From contig SMSO01000014.1 in the NCBI GenBank assembly GCA_004764695.1, positions 881,148 to 945,147 on the forward strand: a DNA stretch of 64,000 nt, given 5' to 3'. Source of the stretch: Schizochytrium sp. TIO01. Taxonomy: Eukaryota > Sar > Bigyra > Thraustochytrida > Thraustochytriidae. The notes under the pieces are model-generated. The model had not been told where the DNA came from and searched no databases. It saw only the letters and a list, made by a program, of their open reading frames with translations. Shown piece by piece: positions 20,387 to 30,503 of this stretch; position 1 is the first letter of the stretch, and each line of letters opens with the position of its first letter. A program made the position numbers and the translations under genes.

Positions 20387-22330
20387 TTATGCCGTCGCCT
20401 GGTCCTGCTGTTGGTTCTTTTGTTGAGCAAACATCTTCTCGAAGTATGCAGCACGGGCCTCGCGATCTGCACGTGGGCCACCCCCTGCCCCTGCTGCAGG
20501 TGCTGCTGTAGGCTTACCCTTTGTTGCTCGTGCTGCTTGCTTGGGCTCTGATGCAGCTCCTAAACGCTGACCAGTCCCCACTTCTTCCCGAGAGCCAATC
20601 CCACGTTCTCCTTGGGCCATTTTCCCATGCAAGGCTTCCAAAAATTTGACATCTTTCTCAAGTCGTTTTTGACGTGCAATTTCTGCTGCGACAGCCTTTG
20701 AGTTGCCATTGTTTTGGGCTTGCTTGCGTTGCTTTGGTGCAGTCTGCTTCGCTTTTTCATCACCCTGGTTTGGTCCCGGCGGTGCACGTGGGGAGTTCTT
20801 CCGGACTTCTTCGCGCAGACGCTCCACCATTCCAGGTTTTGGCTTGGCAGCGTTGGCTAGATGTTTTTGTCCAGAATCAGCTTTAGAGCTGCGATCCTTT
20901 TCAATAGCTGCATCTGTCTTTTCAGGTTTTGCAGCTTTATTAATTTGGCCCTTCTTTGCACCAGCCACATCTTTGACGGTCGCCTGTTTTGATTTTCCAT
21001 CCGAATTCTTTGGTTGCACTTCTTCATCGGTCTCAGGTGTAGCCGGAGCTTTTTCTTGCTTCGCTTTTTGCTTCGTGGATTTTGATTGTGTCTCACTTTG
21101 ACTTTCTCCACTGACATGCGCCTTAGAAGGTTTCTTCTCAACAGAGATTCCCTCAGCTTCATGAACTTTCGCTAAAGGTGGATTCTTGGTGAGCTTACTA
21201 GGTCGAACAAAGACGCCATGCTCAGATTCGCATTTGAAATACCTGTGATTTTCAATGCTTCCATCATTATGCCCTTTGCCTTCCGGGAGCTCTAAGCCCA
21301 CCCAGTATCCGGGATATAATTCCCCAACACGGCCTACATAGCGGACAATTCCCCTTCGGCCGTCCTCCATGTATGCAGTCTCACCATCACGAAACATGGA
21401 TGCCTCTTTGGTCTCATAAAAGTCATCCTTTTTGTTCTTCATCTTTAGCACGCGGCGGATGGCTTCCTTGATAAGCTCAGTGTTATCTTGTTTGGGCTTC
21501 TCCAAGACTGGCTTGGACTTACGTACAAGCATTTTAGGTTTATTAACTGTTGTCTTACACTTCGGAATATGCTTTTCAGCAGTCTCCAGCTTAAAAGAGC
21601 GCATACAGTGCTGACAACGTTTCATTCCTTCCGGTACAGGAGCGTCTTCGGGCTTATCGTAGCCCCTTTGAGCAGTCCCCGTCTCCAGCATCCCTTGAAG
21701 ATCTGCACCATTACTTGGAAGCTCTGAAAGTGGGATGCCGGACTCTTGGAATACCTTGACAAGGCGACCCTGCTCGACAATGCCCTTAAGTCTTTCATGA
21801 TCATTTCTCCACCTGGATGGCGCATCGTCAACCTGACGGCGAGTTGAAGGATCAATGTATTGCTCGAACTCAGTACCTTCAAGACGAGATTGGCTTGCGG
21901 ACTTGAATTGTTTGCGTCTCTTCCGCTCAGAATTTGTGGCACAAATCTGTTCGTGCTTGGCAATGCGGTCCGGATTGAATTTGCGTTGGCAAAATCCACA
22001 CTCTTCACGGTAGTCCTCTTCATCTGACGAAGACTCTGACTCCGAGTCCGACTCACCATCTTCATTCGGTGACTTCTTTGCAACGTCTGCTGCTGGCTTG
22101 ATAGCACGTTCCTTCTGTACACGAGGCTTGGCAACTCGTTGTGTGCGCACTACTTTACATTCAGAAAAATGTTTCTCATACTCATCATTGCTGACCTTCC
22201 GCAAGCATTTTTTGCACTCCGTAAAGGCCGCCTGGTATTTTTTCTCGCATTGTTTACGGTGAATGGGTAACGATCTCTTGAAGAATTTCTGGCCACAAAG
22301 GTCGCACAAGATCGCTTGCGGAGGCGGCAT
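20387..22330 (-). CDS. Protein with four C2HC zinc fingers and a CAP-Gly domain
   Basis: 647 codons from an ATG at 22330. Four fingers share exactly the spacing C-x2-C-x11-H-x3-C: Cys9/12/His24/Cys28, Cys39/42/His54/Cys58, Cys111/114/His126/Cys130 and Cys239/242/His254/Cys258. This is the ZC2HC1 type found in cilium and basal-body-linked proteins. A CAP-Gly domain follows at about 312-380 with GYWVGLELPEGKGHNDGS; the canonical GKNDG groove is GKGHNDG here, a two-residue insertion. The C-terminal third is Lys/Glu/Gln-rich with a helical stretch near 550-580. CAP-Gly binds the C-terminal EEY/F tails of tubulin and EB proteins, so a microtubule-associated role is the natural inference. The fusion with four ZC2HC fingers is unusual. 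Confidence 0.88.
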   Translation of the reverse strand: MPPPQAILCDLCGQKFFKRSLPIHRKQCEKKYQAAFTECKKCLRKVSNDEYEKHFSECKVVRTQRVAKPRVQKERAIKPAADVAKKSPNEDGESDSESESSSDEEDYREECGFCQRKFNPDRIAKHEQICATNSERKRRKQFKSASQSRLEGTEFEQYIDPSTRRQVDDAPSRWRNDHERLKGIVEQGRLVKVFQESGIPLSELPSNGADLQGMLETGTAQRGYDKPEDAPVPEGMKRCQHCMRSFKLETAEKHIPKCKTTVNKPKMLVRKSKPVLEKPKQDNTELIKEAIRRVLKMKNKKDDFYETKEASMFRDGETAYMEDGRRGIVRYVGRVGELYPGYWVGLELPEGKGHNDGSIENHRYFKCESEHGVFVRPSKLTKNPPLAKVHEAEGISVEKKPSKAHVSGESQSETQSKSTKQKAKQEKAPATPETDEEVQPKNSDGKSKQATVKDVAGAKKGQINKAAKPEKTDAAIEKDRSSKADSGQKHLANAAKPKPGMVERLREEVRKNSPRAPPGPNQGDEKAKQTAPKQRKQAQNNGNSKAVAAEIARQKRLEKDVKFLEALHGKMAQGERGIGSREEVGTGQRLGAASEPKQAARATKGKPTAAPAAGAGGGPRADREARAAYFEKMFAQQKNQQQDQATA

Positions 22331-23228
22331 TTCGGAGAAGGTTCTTCTTCACCTCGCAACACGCCTCAGACTCGGGTGCAAATCCACTCCTTTAGGAGTA
22401 TGCTTCAGCACCGTTTTCGGACTTAGTTAAGGAATTCCCCAAATCGATTTTATGCAACCCTCCCTTTTCAACAAGCAAAAGCTTTTCTGCCAAGGCCCAC
22501 CCCACATATATATGTTCGCTGATGTTATATATTCCCAGAGACCCTGGAAAGTCTTCTCTAGCTTAAGCACCTACTAAGTTGTAACTCCCTCAATCCTTAA
22601 GTTGAATCCTCTCGTGATTATTTATCGTAGACAGCGCCCAAAAGAATGCAAATGAACAGCAATAAAGAGAACTCTATCCCTCTAATTTTCCTTGATTCTA
22701 CGTTCAAGACAAAGCTAGCCGTTAACAGGCCCCGTATTCCCTGCCAGCTCCGTGCGAGTTGCACTCATGTCTCTCCGCGTTCCTTTTCGTTCTTTCGTTC
22801 TTTTCGTTCTTAGGGTTCTTTTCCAAATGTAATCTAAGCTTTTTATGTATAAATAGACCGAAGTGGGTAGGTAGGGCGGGCTGTTCTGTTCTATTCTATT
22901 CTTAGCGCAGTAGAAACAAATAGAGTATAGAATTGAGTTGACAGTGAGGTATATGGGGAATAAATACTTTAAAGTACAAGTTGCAAGATGGATATAACCT
23001 TCATAAGTGGGTATAGGCACGAATGAAGTGAACATGCGGATTTAGTTTGAGTGATTACTTTTCTTCAGCGACGCAGACCCTGATCTTGGAGCTCTTATAA
23101 GCCACAAGAGTCCGTCGTAGCGGACTTTGTTGTGCGTGTGCTTCCTGATTACCCATCAAGACGTGTGCTTTGGGGTAGGCTAGTCTTCGTGAGCGGGGCT
23201 TGCTCCGGTCCTTCTTTTATTTGGCAAG
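22331..23228. other. Divergent intergenic region
   Basis: Holds the promoters of the CAP-Gly gene (minus) and the UBE2J gene (plus). GGTAGGTAGGG occurs at 22866-22876 and a CTGTTCTATTCTATTC run near 22883. No coding signal was seen. Confidence 0.45.
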
Positions 23229-24338
23229 ATGGCGGAGACATCAGGGCTCTCTGCGCCCAACTGGAATAGGAATAGTCCGTCAATCCGCAGGATCCTGGCG
23301 GATGTGCGCGAGTTGCAGCGGGACCCGAGTGACCAATATGCAGCCCGTCCTCTTGATGATAATATGTTTGACTGGCATTTTGTTATTCGAGGTCCCGTTG
23401 GTACAGATTTTGAAGGCGGAGTGTATCACGGTCGAATTATCCTTCCAAATGATTATCCCTTCAAGCCACCGAGTATCATGATTCTCACTGAGAATGGGCG
23501 TTGGGAGGTCAACACAAAGATCTGCTTGTCAATCTCGGCGTATCATCCAGAGGATTGGCAACCTGCATGGGGAATTCGTACCATTTTGGAGGCTCTCATC
23601 AGCTTTATGACGACACCTGGGGAAGGTGCTGTAGGAGCTCTAGATTACTCGTCCCAGGAGCGTCAGCGCCTTGCAACTGAATCGCAATCTTACACGCACC
23701 CACTCATGCCTGTGCTACCACCCTTGTCTTCAGAACCGCGCACCGGGCCAAATAAATACCAGGACGAAATTGCGAAGATGCACATTGTTAGTCTCGAAAA
23801 CTCTAGCAAAAACGGCACACAATCACCCGACACTTCCAACCCTACTTTGGAATCTACTGAAAGTTCTACATCTTTAGAGCCTACAGATGCGCAAAATGGA
23901 TCAGTAGTGGATTCTGCGATAATTTCTGAAGTCGCGCAGGAAAGTGCAATGCCTGTTGCAGCACCTGATGCTACACGTCAAGATAGGCCGCTCGGCCTGG
24001 CTACGCGCCATTCTAGCGCGCAAGAGTCAGAACCTGCTCAAACATACCAATCTGACCACGGTGGGCCCACTTCTGGTGCAGGTGAAACGCCAGTCAGTGA
24101 TCAGGAAGGAAGAGGAGTTCGCCGCCGCGGTGCTCCAGAAGCAAACTCTACTGGTGGCGCTGCTGCTGCTGCTATACAATCAGGCCAGGTTGGTACCAAT
24201 AGAACTCGCACAGGCGTTAATGAAACTGGAGATGAACCCCATACCGATTGGCTGTTATATTACGCCATTGCGCTCGCTGTGGTTATCTTTGTCATTTTGT
24301 ACAGAAAAGCACTCCTTGCATTCCGTGAACAATTCTAA
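23229..24338 (+). CDS. ER tail-anchored ubiquitin-conjugating enzyme E2, UBE2J1/Ubc6-type
   Basis: 369 codons from an ATG at 23229. The UBC fold covers about residues 12-160 and includes DNMFDWHFVIRGPVGTDFEG, YPFKPPSIMILTENGRWEV and the active-site block TKICLSISAYHPEDWQPAW with the catalytic Cys at 99. The family-specific lack of an HPN motif before the Cys fits the UBE2J class. A Ser/Thr/Gln-rich linker follows, and one hydrophobic helix near the C-terminus (LLYYAIALAVVIFVILY) ends 8-10 residues before the stop, giving a tail-anchored topology. The expected role is ER-associated degradation, passing ubiquitin to ER-membrane E3 ligases. It is single-exon and the match to UBE2J1 is close throughout the catalytic domain. 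Confidence 0.95.
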   Translation: MAETSGLSAPNWNRNSPSIRRILADVRELQRDPSDQYAARPLDDNMFDWHFVIRGPVGTDFEGGVYHGRIILPNDYPFKPPSIMILTENGRWEVNTKICLSISAYHPEDWQPAWGIRTILEALISFMTTPGEGAVGALDYSSQERQRLATESQSYTHPLMPVLPPLSSEPRTGPNKYQDEIAKMHIVSLENSSKNGTQSPDTSNPTLESTESSTSLEPTDAQNGSVVDSAIISEVAQESAMPVAAPDATRQDRPLGLATRHSSAQESEPAQTYQSDHGGPTSGAGETPVSDQEGRGVRRRGAPEANSTGGAAAAAIQSGQVGTNRTRTGVNETGDEPHTDWLLYYAIALAVVIFVILYRKALLAFREQF

Positions 24339-25533
24339 CATCTTATTGCTATAATATCTCTTTTTCTTTCCTTTTGGCCGTAAAGCTCATGTAGGGTAAT
24401 ATCAGTTGATTTCTGTATTCAAAAGTTTCAATGTGTAGAGAGTGACCTGGGAATGGTCCTTACCTTAAACTTCATTGTCATCTCACTTTCTGTACAAGCT
24501 TATTCCAGCATGATCTTACGGATAGTCGCAACAAATCAAAGATGTAAAGAGAAATAAGTATGTCTAATACCGGGAGTCGGTATTCTAGCAGGCAGTTTCG
24601 GTCAAATTTCTTATTTAAACTTAATTTCTACATAGTCACATTAAAAAAATAGTTGTCACTGTATACCTGATCTGACAGTCTAGCGTTCATCTAAATAAGT
24701 CTACGCTCTGAAATAAAGTTGCAAAGCCGTCGAAGGGCTTCTAATAGAATTTAAATCAGGTTGAAAAATAAACTGCGACGTATAAAGTATCTTTTTTTCT
24801 TTTATCTTTTTTTCTTTCAGAAAAAATCGCTTGCACCAATTGTACTTTGGCAGTCCTGTTTTCCTTCAAATAGTAATACTATCCCATCTTCAGCGAAATA
24901 TATGCTCTCAGCTTTGTGGTTTGAGCCTAAGTTTGCCCATGAGTATGAGTATAGTAACATGTCAGTAGAGTTGAAGATATTTTCGTATTGTGCAAATAGA
25001 ATGCAGAGACAAGCTGATTGAAAAGAAATTGAGATTAATTATCGCCCATCTATAATGGACTATCACAGCTGAAAATCATAATATTATCTATATAAAAAAA
25101 TATGCGCCCGACAAAACGTCAAAACGGTAGGCGCCTGCACTGCGGCTCCCGGAAGAGGCCACGAGTGATTTGCTCAACTTTGTACCCACGGGAGGTAGAC
25201 GCACGGTGCGTAGAGGACTTGTTTCTCGGTGAGGTTACATAGTCAACGTGGAAAGGTGGTGCACATCTAGCTGACACAACTTTGCGCCCTTCCAGTAGCT
25301 AGTTTCTTGCACAGCCAACCTATTAGGTGAGACTGTGCGAGTTTACCCGCACATACACACAAGCTCACTGAGGTGTTGTTGATGTTGCACTGAAGATATT
25401 TACCTGAAAACGGCGAAGTCTTTATCAAGTTTGAGACTGACAACCTCATCACATTACATCACTCCTTCTTGGCGGCTATTGGTTTAGAAAACATAAGAAA
25501 GACCTTCCATTTGCATCACGTGAAGAGAAGGCG
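24339..25533. other. Intergenic region with a possible orphan exon
   Basis: AT-rich to about 25080, then a GC-richer stretch (about 25105-25260) that may be the promoter of the SGNH gene. At 24790-24820 a long polypyrimidine tract ends in TTTCAG. It is followed by 66 open codons (24821-25021) containing a protein-like stretch IVLWQSCFPSNS. No partner exon could be assigned. Confidence 0.4.
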
Positions 25534-28500
25534 ATGGTTAACTCAGCAGCAGAGAAAAATGAATCAGCTGCAGTAGGCGAAGGCACGGTTTTGGTGGCCG
25601 TGACATATGATGGTTTACTTCTTGGTGATATGTTGAAAGGCCTGCCTATGAGTGTGAACTTAGCATACCGAATTTTGCACAGGAAATCAAATAAGATTGC
25701 TCCTTCAACACATACTTCTCTACAAGATCAAGCTGATGTAGAACCCTCGAGCCATAGACAAAATTCGCAGAAAACGAAAGGAAATAACAGTAGAACTAAA
25801 TGCAAAGAAATTCACAAATCAGACGATGGTGCTTTTGATAGCAATAGTGAAAGTGACACCTCTAACATTTTTGAAATTAATGTCCCAGTACATGAAACTG
25901 AGACTGTAGAAGATCTGATGTTTTATTTCACCATTCTTTTGGCAAAGAAGCACGGCGCTTCAGTGCAACCTTCGTTCTCCCATTTCTCAAGCCGTCTAGA
26001 TGCTTTTGGCGCACAGCAGCAACGTTTGCCCCTGCTGGCCCAGATCAAGGACTTACCTGTTGTCAGTCACGACTCTTCTAATACTGATGCAATGAAACAA
26101 ACAACAAAGATCAAGTACGAAGTATACTTGGAGGATTCAGAGTTAGCAGCACTCGGTGAGGCTGAAAACTTATTTGTTCGAGGGCGCAGAGGGAAAGTGC
26201 CGGGGGGCACGGAGACTCTAAGCTCCTTCGAGAATGAACATGATATCTTCCAGCGTGTTTCAGATGCAATCCAAGCAGTAAACTTTCGGCGATGCCATGT
26301 GCTATGCGATCGTATTCTTCAAGACAACAGTCAAAGCACAAAAGCCTTGGATATATCATATTTGGCTCTTGCTCGCCTTTTCGTGCAAACTAAACGTCCT
26401 GACGAAGCATATGCAATGATCTCAAAGGTGTCTCGCGACGAAACCAACAGCGATGTGATAGAGGAATTCTATGGTGAAATTGCAGCACTGAAGTCAGACT
26501 GGAGTGCTGCTGCACAACATTTTTCGTCTGCACGCATGCTTACACGAGATGGGGATCCTGAACATGTGCAGAAGTACGTACATCGTAAGGAGGGTTCAGC
26601 AACAAGGCCAATTCTGCGGGAACATTTGCTTGCAGCTGAGGAGGCATATGCCTTGCTGCAAATGGGGAATATGACCATGGCTAATGGTCTGCTACAGCAG
26701 CTACTTTTACGGGAAAAGGATGGCAATGAGAATGCCAGAGCCCTGGAGACATATGGCGACGTAGTTATGATGACAGGTTTCTTTGCGGAAGGTTTAAAAC
26801 TTAAAATTCAGGCCCTTACTGCCAATCCTGCTGACAAAGAGCTTTGCGAACGTGTGTGTAGTGACATGATTTCAAAACCAGGAGAGTCAATAATTGTTGT
26901 TCATGATGTCTTGAATAGCACGACACAACTTCGCACAAACCCAAGTGGCTGTGCTTTTTTGGCTGACATTGCAAAGTCTTATGGAGCCTTAGAGGTTTCA
27001 GAGTTTATTTATGAACTTGCAATGGTGAACACGCCAGGTCTTGCTCAAATTTTTCGTTGCGAACTTGATGTTCTCGAAATGCAACTTAAATACGTTCAGA
27101 TGCTCCAACTTTGCTGTGACTGCTTTGAAAGCTTTGACTATGGCAAAGAGTACATCAAGTATTATCTAGGAAAAGCTTGCACTGGCATTGTACCAATTCT
27201 ATATGATGCCTTGCGAGTTCTTATTCCAGGTCGAGATCCAGGGCCACGTGCACGAAATCGCTATGCATTTAAGCTGACCAAAGAGGAAGAAACAGTAGAT
27301 GATAAGATTGAATCTAACGCGCAGTGCTTTGCATCTCTTTTGTCCGAGCGGCTGCAATATATTATAGATACTGGACTTATCGTTGAAGAGTCAATGGTCA
27401 GCATAACAGCAGTATATCCGTACGCAGTGAGAAATTATGGCCGTCTTTACCATATTCTTGTAGAGCGCCACCCTTCAGCAGTAATGCCAAAACCACAGGA
27501 CCAAAAAGATGACGAAAAGTATGGCCCTACCAGCATACCTCATACAATGGCTCCTGATGCTTGGTCCGCCATAGCCGAGGATTGCCGACGGCAGGCTCCG
27601 TACAGCCACACAGAGATTTTGTTGATCGCAAGCGTTTATCAAGCCGTCAAAGCCTTTTTTCTTCTGGGTCCTACTTTTTTGCGTTTCATACCTGCCATGC
27701 TATCCCACACTGAATCATTGCGAGATTCTTTGGATGAACTACACACAAGCGCAATTCGAAATGAATATATTACCCATCTCCATATTGCCTTGACTTTGCA
27801 GTCTCATCAACAGTATCTGGGCCCGACTAGCCTACGTCTACCTCGACGAAAGATCTACATGGTTGGTGATTCGCACGTAATTTCTGCGGCCTGGCAGCAG
27901 GGAAAAGTGAATAGAAAGCCTTATATAATAGTGCCAAAGTTAGCTACTGGTATGCACGCAGCCTATTTACGCAATAATGAGCGCATTTGTACACGTATGC
28001 ATTTTGACCGGCTTATAGACTCAGTTCCAGACGAATCAGTTGTGATATTCTGTCTCGGAGAGATGGATTGCCGAGAGGGTCTTCTTGAAATGGTTCGTCG
28101 AGACCAATATACGACGCTTCAGGAAGCCGTCAATTATGTGGTGGTGATATACATCACCAAGATCATCATGTTGAGTCGGCAAAAGAAACTTCATGTGTTC
28201 GTACACCCTGTTCCACCTGCTGCAGATGGTTTACGTCCGTTGATTGACCTTTTCAATAGTGTACTGCAAGAAAAATGCATGGCCTACGCAAAGCACTTGA
28301 GCTGGATCGATATCCTTCCGAGACTGCTCGATGAATCAAACGCGGGGGACGGATGCCCTTCTAGCAATGGGTCCTCTTCAGCTTCGCCTTCTTCTCAATC
28401 GTCACGGCCAAAGCTGAAAGAAACATTTTATCTGGATGGCGTTCACTTGCACCCCACCTACAGCGATGTACTTTGTCAGGCAATGGAGCCGAGACTCAGA

Positions 28501-28623
28501 GATCTTCTTGAAGAAGGTAAATTCGATGGTGTTGCACCTCTTCGACCATGTGTTTGGAGAAAGTGGCAGGCTAAAAGAGAAAAAAGAAATACTGGAAGTG
28601 CCGATTCATCAAAGGTGCAATAA
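25534..28623 (+). CDS. TPR-repeat protein with a C-terminal SGNH-hydrolase-like domain
   Basis: 1029 codons from an ATG at 25534, uninterrupted. The N-terminal 220 residues have no recognised domain and include a Ser/Asp-rich patch. A helical TPR-like region spans about 240-450 (for example TKRPDEAYAMISKV, GNMTMANGLLQQLLLRE). A further helical region follows to about 770. The C-terminal domain begins KIYMVGDSH with the nucleophile Ser780 of SGNH block I, has GEMD (842-845) at the block III position, and DGVHLHP with Asp968 and His971 of block V. The catalytic triad is thus intact. SGNH enzymes hydrolyse esters or act as acyltransferases on glycans and lipids; the substrate here is unknown. 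No signal peptide or membrane segment was seen, so it is probably cytosolic. Confidence 0.8.
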   Translation: MVNSAAEKNESAAVGEGTVLVAVTYDGLLLGDMLKGLPMSVNLAYRILHRKSNKIAPSTHTSLQDQADVEPSSHRQNSQKTKGNNSRTKCKEIHKSDDGAFDSNSESDTSNIFEINVPVHETETVEDLMFYFTILLAKKHGASVQPSFSHFSSRLDAFGAQQQRLPLLAQIKDLPVVSHDSSNTDAMKQTTKIKYEVYLEDSELAALGEAENLFVRGRRGKVPGGTETLSSFENEHDIFQRVSDAIQAVNFRRCHVLCDRILQDNSQSTKALDISYLALARLFVQTKRPDEAYAMISKVSRDETNSDVIEEFYGEIAALKSDWSAAAQHFSSARMLTRDGDPEHVQKYVHRKEGSATRPILREHLLAAEEAYALLQMGNMTMANGLLQQLLLREKDGNENARALETYGDVVMMTGFFAEGLKLKIQALTANPADKELCERVCSDMISKPGESIIVVHDVLNSTTQLRTNPSGCAFLADIAKSYGALEVSEFIYELAMVNTPGLAQIFRCELDVLEMQLKYVQMLQLCCDCFESFDYGKEYIKYYLGKACTGIVPILYDALRVLIPGRDPGPRARNRYAFKLTKEEETVDDKIESNAQCFASLLSERLQYIIDTGLIVEESMVSITAVYPYAVRNYGRLYHILVERHPSAVMPKPQDQKDDEKYGPTSIPHTMAPDAWSAIAEDCRRQAPYSHTEILLIASVYQAVKAFFLLGPTFLRFIPAMLSHTESLRDSLDELHTSAIRNEYITHLHIALTLQSHQQYLGPTSLRLPRRKIYMVGDSHVISAAWQQGKVNRKPYIIVPKLATGMHAAYLRNNERICTRMHFDRLIDSVPDESVVIFCLGEMDCREGLLEMVRRDQYTTLQEAVNYVVVIYITKIIMLSRQKKLHVFVHPVPPAADGLRPLIDLFNSVLQEKCMAYAKHLSWIDILPRLLDESNAGDGCPSSNGSSSASPSSQSSRPKLKETFYLDGVHLHPTYSDVLCQAMEPRLRDLLEEGKFDGVAPLRPCVWRKWQAKREKRNTGSADSSKVQ

Positions 28624-28854
28624 AAATGCTTATCTTTTTCTTAGCTTGTATCGGTTTCTTCTTCAAGCAAGCAATTGCAATCTATTCGAAAAAAATAAAT
28701 CTAATTAAAATAGAATTGATAATATAGACGCCTTCTAAATTTACACCATGTTGCAAAGCAAGAAAACCGAGACACATTCCACACTTTACATATGAGTGGA
28801 AGTTAACGCTATATATTTTGCAATCATCCTGCAACAAGATTGATTTTAGTTTGG

Positions 28855-30360
28855 CTAAATTGAAGCTTCTCTTTGCAGCTTCGCAAGCCCACTTTGCGCA
28901 GAGATGACCACAGCGTCAAGAACCATTTTTTGTTTCTGATCCAGATCGAGGTTTTGCAATGCACTCTTTGCAGCTGTGATCACCTGATTAAGTTCCTGAA
29001 TTGCTTGAGCTTCATCTTTTGCAGCTGCAAGAGCCCTTGCGAGATTTGTGCGCGTGTTGGCTGTTAGCATTGCTTTGGAAAATAGCGTTTCAAAATCTTT
29101 CCTATTTTCCAAAATATTGACCGCTAATCTAAGATGTTGACTAGCGATATATGGCTTGCCCGCAGCAAAGTAGGTGGCCCCAAGATCTGCTGCAATGTTG
29201 GCGACAAGAGGCGACTCTTTGTACGCTTTTGGATGTAGGACTTTGGCAAGAATATCGAGCGCCTCAGCAAAGTGCTCAATTGCATCTTCGAAATGGCGTT
29301 CCTTATGAGCCGCTGCTCCAAGCAAGTTAAGAGCCTTTGCTCTCAGTTCTTCTCTCTGATTGAGCTCTAGTGATGCACCATCAACGTCATCCTCGCCAGT
29401 TATCACTAGAGCCGCTCTCCACAACACCTTGGCACGTTCTAAATCCCCACGGCGATATTCAAGGATACCATTGCGCACCATCTCTTTAGTGTGCATTCTT
29501 TCTCCGTTAGCTGTAAGAAGGACCAACTCTTCCGCCTGTGCGTTTTCGAGAGCGGTCTCGACCACATCTTGCGCAAGCATTGCTACAAATTTATATCGAT
29601 CATGGAATCTATACATATCGAGCCACCGTCGTGCCTCGCGATGCAACGACGGTCTCAGTCCAGCGAGTGAAGGTACAAGGCAAGCAGGGGCGGAGCATCC
29701 AGTCACAAATGCTCTCGTAGCGTCGCGGCCCACAAGGTGATTGTATGATCGACCTCGCGCATAGTACTCAGGTGCAGCGCTCACATCAAAGATGCGGCCC
29801 ATTATTGAGAGATATAAGGGGCTTCCTGGTACTGACCCATCGAAAGTTGCGAGCTCCTCAGCGGCCATGGTCGGTGCAGCATTCTCGGTTTCGGCAAAAG
29901 AATTTTGGCGTTGATGCTTGCTATATTTGAGGTTTTGATCGACATCGGGCTCAAAACTTTTGAGGCCTGTACTACCAGTCTTAGCATATAAATTGTTAAC
30001 TATGCCACTTGATTCAAGAGTTTCTTCATTTCCGTATGCGTACTTGTAATCGTGAAAATCAAGATCGTATTCGATTTCGTTTTGGTCCTCCTCAGCATCT
30101 TGTGCCTTAAGAATTTTAAATTCAGAAACAAGAGCAAGTGCCCCCGGTCGTCCATGAAGCCGCGCACGTGACTTCGCGCGGCTAAGGTCCCGTGCTAGCC
30201 TCGAAAGCCAAAGTCTAAGCTCCTGAACATCCACAACTGCAGCGACGAAAACCACAGAAACAGCTAAGACCAGTGCCATCCACGTCAGGGCGACAGTCCT
30301 CCGGCACCTTGACGAAGCTGAGAAGCGTGGCTCTCGGTCAATAGCCTTGTGGGTTTCCAT
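28855..30360 (-). CDS. Membrane-anchored cytochrome b5-like (neuferricin/MAPR-type) protein with TPR repeats
   Basis: 501 codons from an ATG at 30360. A signal-anchor helix spans about residues 22-43. A cytochrome b5-like haem/steroid-binding domain lies at 168-262, with PLYLSIMGRIFDVSAAPEYY, SYNHLVGRDATRAFVTG and a C-terminal WLDMYRFHDRY. This order matches CYB5D2/neuferricin closely, and the Tyr residues of the MAPR haem pocket appear to be kept. The remaining 230 residues form TPR repeats of the kinesin-light-chain type (ALNLLGAAAHKERHFEDAIE, AKVLHPKAYKES). Haem binding at the ER or endomembrane is expected from the family. The TPR extension suggests a scaffold or partner-binding role and is not part of animal neuferricin. 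Confidence 0.85.
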   Translation of the reverse strand: METHKAIDREPRFSASSRCRRTVALTWMALVLAVSVVFVAAVVDVQELRLWLSRLARDLSRAKSRARLHGRPGALALVSEFKILKAQDAEEDQNEIEYDLDFHDYKYAYGNEETLESSGIVNNLYAKTGSTGLKSFEPDVDQNLKYSKHQRQNSFAETENAAPTMAAEELATFDGSVPGSPLYLSIMGRIFDVSAAPEYYARGRSYNHLVGRDATRAFVTGCSAPACLVPSLAGLRPSLHREARRWLDMYRFHDRYKFVAMLAQDVVETALENAQAEELVLLTANGERMHTKEMVRNGILEYRRGDLERAKVLWRAALVITGEDDVDGASLELNQREELRAKALNLLGAAAHKERHFEDAIEHFAEALDILAKVLHPKAYKESPLVANIAADLGATYFAAGKPYIASQHLRLAVNILENRKDFETLFSKAMLTANTRTNLARALAAAKDEAQAIQELNQVITAAKSALQNLDLDQKQKMVLDAVVISAQSGLAKLQREASI

Positions 30361-30470
30361 CTCATCGGAGGTAGCTGCGCAGATTGAGGTTGATAGACTG
30401 CGGTGTAGAAAGCATGAGCGTAAATTGGTTTTGCATCAAAAACCAAAGTCAAAGAATAATTTTGTTCTTT

Positions 30471-30503
30471 ACTACCTAGGTACTAACTACTACCTACTAG
30501 TAG
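30471..30503. promoter_or_regulatory. Cluster of TACCTAGGTA/CTACCTAC motifs
   Basis: The core CTACCTAGGTACT is followed by ACTACTACCTACTAGTAG, about 110 bp upstream of the neuferricin-type gene start at 30360. It is a partly palindromic element of the class seen upstream of several genes here. Function is inferred only. Confidence 0.3.
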
